The translations under genes were made by a program, and so were the position numbers. This document shows, one piece after another, positions 58,499 through 64,000 of a stretch of 64,000 nt of DNA. Source of the DNA: Thuidium tamariscinum (lineage: Eukaryota > Streptophyta > Bryopsida > Hypnales > Thuidiaceae); NCBI GenBank assembly GCA_947034885.2, contig OX344753.2:16120001-16184000 (forward strand), given 5' to 3'. The notes below the pieces were generated by a model. The model did not search any database and had not been told where the DNA came from. It saw only the letters and a program-made list of their open reading frames with translations. Numbering within the stretch: position 1 is the first letter of the stretch; the number at the start of each line of letters is the position of its first letter.

Positions 58499-60288
58499 CA
58501 CAATATATATATGAGACTACTACAATGAAATTTGAGGCCTTAAAAGGGTTGTTTTAGGTCTGATCTTAAAGTAGTTCCTAAAATGGCCGACTGTTGTTAG
58601 GCCAACATTTACTAAAAAATAAATTTTAAAAAGGGGGGGATATTGAAATGCAAAAAGAAGTATAACAAATGAATTCAAAAAATAAAAATAAAATAACATG
58701 CCATAGTCATGGCCACGTCAGATTCCTATAATTTTGTGGTTTCTTTATTCCCAGACTGTAAGAACTCATAGGCTCTTAGAAGCCTTAAATCTATTCTAAT
58801 GAGTGTGTCATTTTTTTGCCTTGAAAGCTATTAAAAATCTTATCATTTTTTATTACAATTCATAACATTGATGAATATAGTACAATTAACTCTCAAAAGG
58901 GTACTTGAATGCACATAAGATACATCTTTAACGTGCAAATTTTTTATTCTAATATGCTCTCTTTCTCCTAATTATTTGATTCTTCCAACATCTTCACTAC
59001 TATTTTTTCATCATCTTAATACCTTTTGAAGAAGCCTATATGTGATATCTTCAAAATTATAGTTCAATAATGCTAAGTTGTTTTCATATAAAAGTTTCTA
59101 GTTTAAGTCACTTATAAGTTAATGAAAGTACAAGTTGTCTTTTAATTAGATTTAGTATATGAATTTGAAAGTAGATCAAGATAAATGTGAAGTCTTTCAA
59201 TAGTAGGACCTTTTTTCTTGTTAGGTCATAGATTGCTAGTCTTGATTTTAGGTCCTATTTATCCTAGGAGTGAAAAAGAAGTCATAGGCTTTAGATGCAA
59301 GAAAATAAATGATGTAGAGTACACTTTTGCCTACAACAAAAGAAATGCTTAAATATCAAGTCCCATTAAATTGTAGTCAAATCCAACTCAAGAACCCCCC
59401 TTGGACTTGGCTACAATTACAAAATACCTTTGGACTAAGAGGCTCAATTGAAAGCTCATAGCCAATTAATTGACTCCTAAAGACATTTTTAAGAGTCTAA
59501 TTGTAGGATCTTGTATTGTACTCAACTTGTTTGAGATCATTTGGAAAATAGAATAAAAATACTAGTCCAAATAGAATGAATTAAAACTTCAAATGTAGAC
59601 AAAAATACATGGTTTTAGGAAAAATTAATTAATTTCAAATTTGTCTTTTTGCAAAAAAATTTGCTACCCACCAAGCTCGATTTTAGACTTCATGTGTTAT
59701 AATTTTTGCTCCTAAGCACCAATTGGAATTAAAATTATATCCCCACAAAGCTAATTAGTTTTTCTATCTTGTGAGAAATTTTTTAAAGGTTTCACCAAAA
59801 ATTGAGGTCATATGAATTTGCCCAAAATCCATTTTGTCCTTTCAAGGGTTAACAATCCTTTCACGGTTAAAACCAATATGCATTATGAGTTGACTTTGTT
59901 TAGAAAATATACTAAACTTTTAAAACAATACATTAGACACTTTTGTGCTCTCTTCTCACTTTACACTACCCTTAAACAACATTTTTGAAAAATTTTAGGC
60001 AAAATTACACCCAAAATGAACAACTTTTGACCTTTCAAGCTTTGTTCCTTCTAAAATTATAAGCAAATAAAAATAGAAAATTAAAGACAAAATTGGCATC
60101 TTCACTCTATATACATCTCCAAAATCAATTATGTACCTATGTAGAAGAAAAAAATTTAAGAACCAAACTTTGTTCATTCATAACTTTTGCATACACTATC
60201 CACATGCCATGTTGTTTGGTAAGTTGGAACCTCCTTTCAAGTGCCAACAAGAAATTTTGAAAATTTTACTAGTCTAATAATAGTAAAT
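58499..60288. other. AT-rich intergenic DNA
   Basis: No gene supported; partner of the dispersed repeat at 57180 lies at 59540-59870. Confidence 0.45.
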
Positions 60289-61129
60289 AAGGTAGAACCA
60301 CCTATAATTGATCATTTAAGGTATTCTAGACATGATTTGGTGTAGTGTAAGGCAAAATAAATATTTTCGGAGGTCTAAAGATAAAAATGATAGGGATTGC
60401 AAAAAATTTGGTAATTTTAAGGTATGAACTAAAATTACTATGAATTTCAAAAGGCCAAAAGTGATGCACACCCATAGCCTATATTTAGAATTCTTTCAAT
60501 TACAATCATAAAAGAACTCCATTCCTATTTGTTACTTCTTACTTACTTGTTCACTAGCTTTGGGACATGTGTTATGAACTTATTAGTCCCAACCTTGATA
60601 AAGAAGAAAGCATACATTCCAAGCTCTAGTTGAAAATATGTTCCAACCTTACTAGAAATAAATGAAGTCTACAGATTGGAGATAGGGTCTTGATCGCTTA
60701 TGGATGGTTCTATAGTAGAAGTACCTATTATTGACATCCCTTCCATTAACAACAAATAGGGTATCCTATTTCAAAGAAGATTGAAATGGATTTCCGTTTT
60801 CTCTTTGGAATGTGTGTCTTTGTACTCTTCTAGGGTTTGGACCAATAAGTTATTGACTCATAAGTGAGAATAAATGTAAGAAGTAATTAGTGGGAAAGTA
60901 TTCTTGAATGATTGAAATTAGATGACTCTAGATGTTGGTTACAGGTCAAGCCCAACTTTTACCTTCCAAAATTCATAGTAATTCAATTCAAGAGATAAAA
61001 TTACCAAATTTTTTGTAATCCCCATTATTTCTATCAATGCATCTCTAAAAATATTTTCTTTGCCTTATACTATCCTAGATTATATCCAAATTCACTTATT
61101 TTATTGGTTATGGGTACTTCTACCATACC
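60289..61129. repeat. Long inverted repeat, arms about 340 bp
   Basis: Left arm about 60289-60630, right arm about 60800-61129. Pairing landmarks: AAAAAATTTGGTAATTTTA with TAAAATTACCAAATTTTTTG, GTTACTTCTTAC with GTAAGAAGTAATTA, CATACATTCCAAG with CTTTGGAATGTGTG. Arms are diverged by roughly a fifth. The loop is about 170 bp. Confidence 0.75.
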
Positions 61130-61225
61130 TTGACTTAGGCACATAAGCAAAAAGTGATGGTTTTGAGGGTACCCCCTCACCGTGAATGAAGAGTCCTGAT
61201 TTCTTCAATGCCCACTGATTTATTA

Positions 61226-61305
61226 AGAGCATCTCCACCAAAGTCCTCATAAACTTAGGGCAGCGAGTGAGTTCCGGAGCTCCACAGCTGCGGTGGAGAT
61301 GCTCT
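61226..61305. mobile_element. 80-bp miniature element with AGAGCATCTCCACC ends
   Basis: Inverted ends AGAGCATCTCCACC and GGTGGAGATGCTCT. Plant MITEs ending in GAGCATCTCCA are common. A similar single end, TTTGGAGATGCTCCAAT, is at about 61803, so a larger element may be nested here. Confidence 0.65.
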
Positions 61306-61602
61306 AAATAATCTTATGTAAGTTAACTTAAGTTAAACTTCAGTTACTGCAGGAACTCTCATCACAGGCATCAATTTTATAAAAAAAAAATTCCCCCATT
61401 TCCCGACTCCACAAATAACCCAATTGTTTGCTGTCTTTTTTGAAGCCCAGTTTGCCCACAGTGAGAATTGCACTTGTACCGAAAATTCTCCCCAGGGGGA
61501 AAAATAAATTTAAAAAACTAATCAATTAATCAATTAAAAATTAAAAATTAAAAATTATCCCCAGGGCAGCCAGACTATTCATAACTATCAGTAGCAAGAA
61601 GA

Positions 61603-61753
61603 GACTCTGCCTTTTCCAAGCAGGCAGAGTCATCCACGAATTCCAAGCTGAAACTCTGACATGCCTTGCTACTGAATAAAAATTATTGATTTGGTGTGGA
61701 ATATTCCACACCATTTCATCCTTTTGGATGAAATGATGTGGGATATTCCTCAC
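61603..61753. repeat. Cluster of hairpins
   Basis: GACTCTGCC (61603-61611) pairs with GGCAGAGTC (61623-61631). Arms 61694-61721 and 61726-61753 pair over 28 bases with four mismatches and a TTTT loop; inside the left arm GGTGTGGAATATTCCACACC is itself a perfect palindrome. Confidence 0.85.
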
Positions 61754-62403
61754 GATTCTGTCCTTGGGAAGGGAGTCCTGCAGAGCGCTACTGAATGTTA
61801 TGTTTGGAGATGCTCCAATCATGACTTGCATCCTGGGTGTAAATAAGGCAGATTCCCCACACCAATTGCCATACTTTGAATAGCAATATTCGGGTATTGA
61901 ACTTAATTAGGATACAGTAATAGCCCCAGTCGCCCAGTCAAGGGCGAGCTCCAGGCACTGTACAGTACAGTGCCACCGTACAGTACTGGGCTGTAAAAGA
62001 GAGGCAGTGGTGACTGCAGTTGCCGGCCACTGTAGCAGCTTGCTCTAATTAGAAGGAAGAAGGGGTCTTGGGCTTCACCACTTTAGGTCGGCACCAGCCC
62101 TTTTTTTTTTACTTTTGAGAAAGTGCCAAGATGGCGATCACTTCAAATTTGATGAAGCATTGTATTTCTACATTCATCTATCTTTTGAACTTATAAGCAC
62201 TTTTCCTATTCATACACTTTTCATCCAACTTTGGCAACTTCATCCATATTTTAAAGAGAACCATAAAATTTCTAGCAAAAAAAGACATTTATTTGGAAAT
62301 GGTGCAATCTGACCCCTTGGTGCCAAAAAAAAGGGTTGCTCGGCACTATGGAGGCATCAATGGCAATGACTTGGAGCCACAATTGGGGATCTAATGACCC
62401 TCC
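61754..62403. other. Mixed intergenic DNA
   Basis: Includes a palindrome-rich stretch of CTGTACAGT / CAGTACTG words at about 61958-61989. No gene seen. Confidence 0.45.
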
Positions 62404-62655
62404 GAGGGCAACGATGCTAGTATGTGAGCTTGAACATGTGAGCATGTGAGCTTCTAATATATATATAAGTAGATATACTACCACCTTTGAAGATGTTTAT
62501 AGGAAAAATACCTATAATATAGGTACCTATAGTATAAATATACTCTTATTGTAGAAGGTTTCTATAGTATAAGCACCTATACAATAGGTGCATGATTTTT
62601 CAAGCTCATAAGTTCACACTTCTATGCTCACATAGACACATACTAGCAACCCTCC
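62404..62655. mobile_element. MITE of the GCTAGTATGTGAGC family, copy at the right end
   Basis: Left end GATGCTAGTATGTGAGCTTG, right end (reverse complement) GGGTTGCTAGTATGTGTCTA. The interior shows the same CACCTATAnnATAGGTG motifs as 1727-1978. CCCTCC occurs on both sides but overlaps the ends, so no duplication is claimed. Confidence 0.6.
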
Positions 62656-64000
62656 TTTCAAGGGAAGGGGAGGAAGGTTCGAATTTTGTTTTGTTTGAAG
62701 AAATGGTGTATAAAGTGATAGGAAGTGGAATCATATTTTTTTTGAGAAAGTGTGAATTAGTTATGAAGTTTTAACCTTGGTGGTTGGGTATTGTACTATA
62801 CGGAATTTATTGGTAGCATTTGTTTTGTTCAAAGTTGTTTGTTGTTTGTGGAATTCAAAGTCTCGTAGTCATTAGGATCGTAGTCTTTAGGAAGGTGGTG
62901 ATGGAAATTGTTGAATGTATGAGGAAGAGTTATCTATTTAACCCTAGAATGCACCGATGTCTAATTTCTACATGATGAACAGATTCAAAATTATTTTCTT
63001 GTCTCATTATTGCTTGGATGGAAGTCATCCTAATTTTTTTTAATTTATGAAGTTTTTGTTCTATCAAAGGGTTGGATTTGGTATTACTAAAATACATAAT
63101 TTTCTAGAATTACAATTGTGGAACTATGTCAACTAGTTGACTTGCGTTCACTATATTTCAAAACCAAATTTGCAAAAATGAGGTCATTGAATTAAAGAAC
63201 AAAAAGATTTCAAAAAATCACTATATAAAGAGAACCTCATTTCAAACCCACTCCAACAAGTTTTACTTGAAAAATGACAATATTTTGCTTGTAATTGAAT
63301 TTTGAAGGAATTTTGAAATTTTCCTTTCAAAATTTATAGAAAATATTGGTGAAACATTGGAGAATCTAACCGTATGGATGGAATCTAAAACTCAAATTTT
63401 ACAACTTTTATTTGAATCACAATCCCAAAATATTCTTCTAATTAGTACTTTATGATGATTTTTTTCAAAGTCAACAATTCTGGACATGATTCTAGATACT
63501 CTAGGGTTAAAGTGTTGATCAATTGTTGGAATTCAAAGTCTCACACTTCTAGAAAGGTGGTGACAAAAATTGTTGAATGTATGAGGAAGAAATATTTATT
63601 TTAAAGTATTAATAGATAGTATGGTAAACATTAGTCCTTTCATCTAAAAATGATCATTCTTCAAGTTCTTCCAATTTTTTTGTTCCAAATTTACCTTCCA
63701 ATTGCTCAAAAATGATCATTTTTGTTCTTGAAGATTCAATGACTAGATAACAAATTCTTTTGAATACTTAGAAACAAATTGAAATTATATCATTTTCAAG
63801 GTGAATTTCAAACATTTTATCCAAAAAAAAGATCATTTTAGGACAAAATGAGTATTTTAGCTCCTCAAGGACTAAATGTCCATTCAACATATGCAAGGAA
63901 TCTTTGGTAGGTTCCTATGAAGTTAATTTCAATTTGATGTCTACAAAATTTTGACACAAGATGTGAATATGTGTCCCTTTAGAAGGAATATAATCATTTT
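62656..64000. other. AT-rich intergenic DNA
   Basis: Two related segments, about 62830-62990 and 63520-63600, share TTGTTG(A/G)AATTCAAAGTCTC and GAAAGGTGGTGA(C/T)-type words, so part of it is an old repeat. No gene seen. Confidence 0.45.

Noticed and set aside
1-64000. CRISPR arrays, operons, phage or organelle inserts, tRNA and rRNA genes
   Set aside because: No regularly spaced repeats, no tRNA B-box with a cloverleaf, no rRNA-like stretch was seen. The genes carry spliceosomal introns, so this is nuclear DNA.

Overview
The window is nuclear DNA of a land plant. The genes are split by short spliceosomal introns and encode plant-type proteins: an ABCG half-transporter, a GNA1-type acetyltransferase, a mitochondrial CcmE with a presequence, and remains of a Dof zinc-finger gene (a green-plant family). 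They sit in very AT-rich DNA full of miniature inverted-repeat transposons (MITEs) and other foldback repeats. The Dof remnants look closest to those of non-seed plants, so a moss or other bryophyte is my weak guess; the clade cannot be settled from this sequence alone.

Layout. 1-9600: AT-rich repeats with no convincing gene; a GC-richer patch of unknown origin lies at 5980-6480. 9600-24000: the main gene island, three plus-strand genes. These are an ABCG22-like ABC transporter (11631-15429, 6 exons, 738 aa), GNA1 (16949-19306, 7 exons, 150 aa) and CcmE (20905-23901, 6 exons, 312 aa). 24700-29600: a transposon cluster. It holds a Tnp2-like transposase pseudogene on the minus strand, a fragment of a related transposase on the plus strand, and MITEs with 2-bp target duplications. 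One MITE sits inside the transposase pseudogene. 30500: a perfect 38-bp hairpin. 32680-33310: broken Dof gene. 35532-39942: a minus-strand gene of 8 exons (528 aa, one exon only 20 nt) for a protein I do not recognise, with a PDZ-like segment. 40000-64000: a TE-rich desert. It contains three 298-bp hAT-like MITEs with perfect 8-bp target duplications, a CACTA MITE, a poly(A) retroposed segment, several long inverted repeats, and one 223-codon intronless ORF with a coiled-coil start.

The genes are independent transcription units and do not form a pathway: lipid or hormone export (ABCG), UDP-GlcNAc synthesis (GNA1), mitochondrial cytochrome c maturation (CcmE). No operon, CRISPR, phage or organelle feature is seen. 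Exon joins were worked out by hand from reading phase and GT/GC-AG borders, so they are predictions. The most notable unexplained items are the unknown PDZ-like gene, the 2-bp-TSD MITE family and its transposase relatives, and the large foldback structures.
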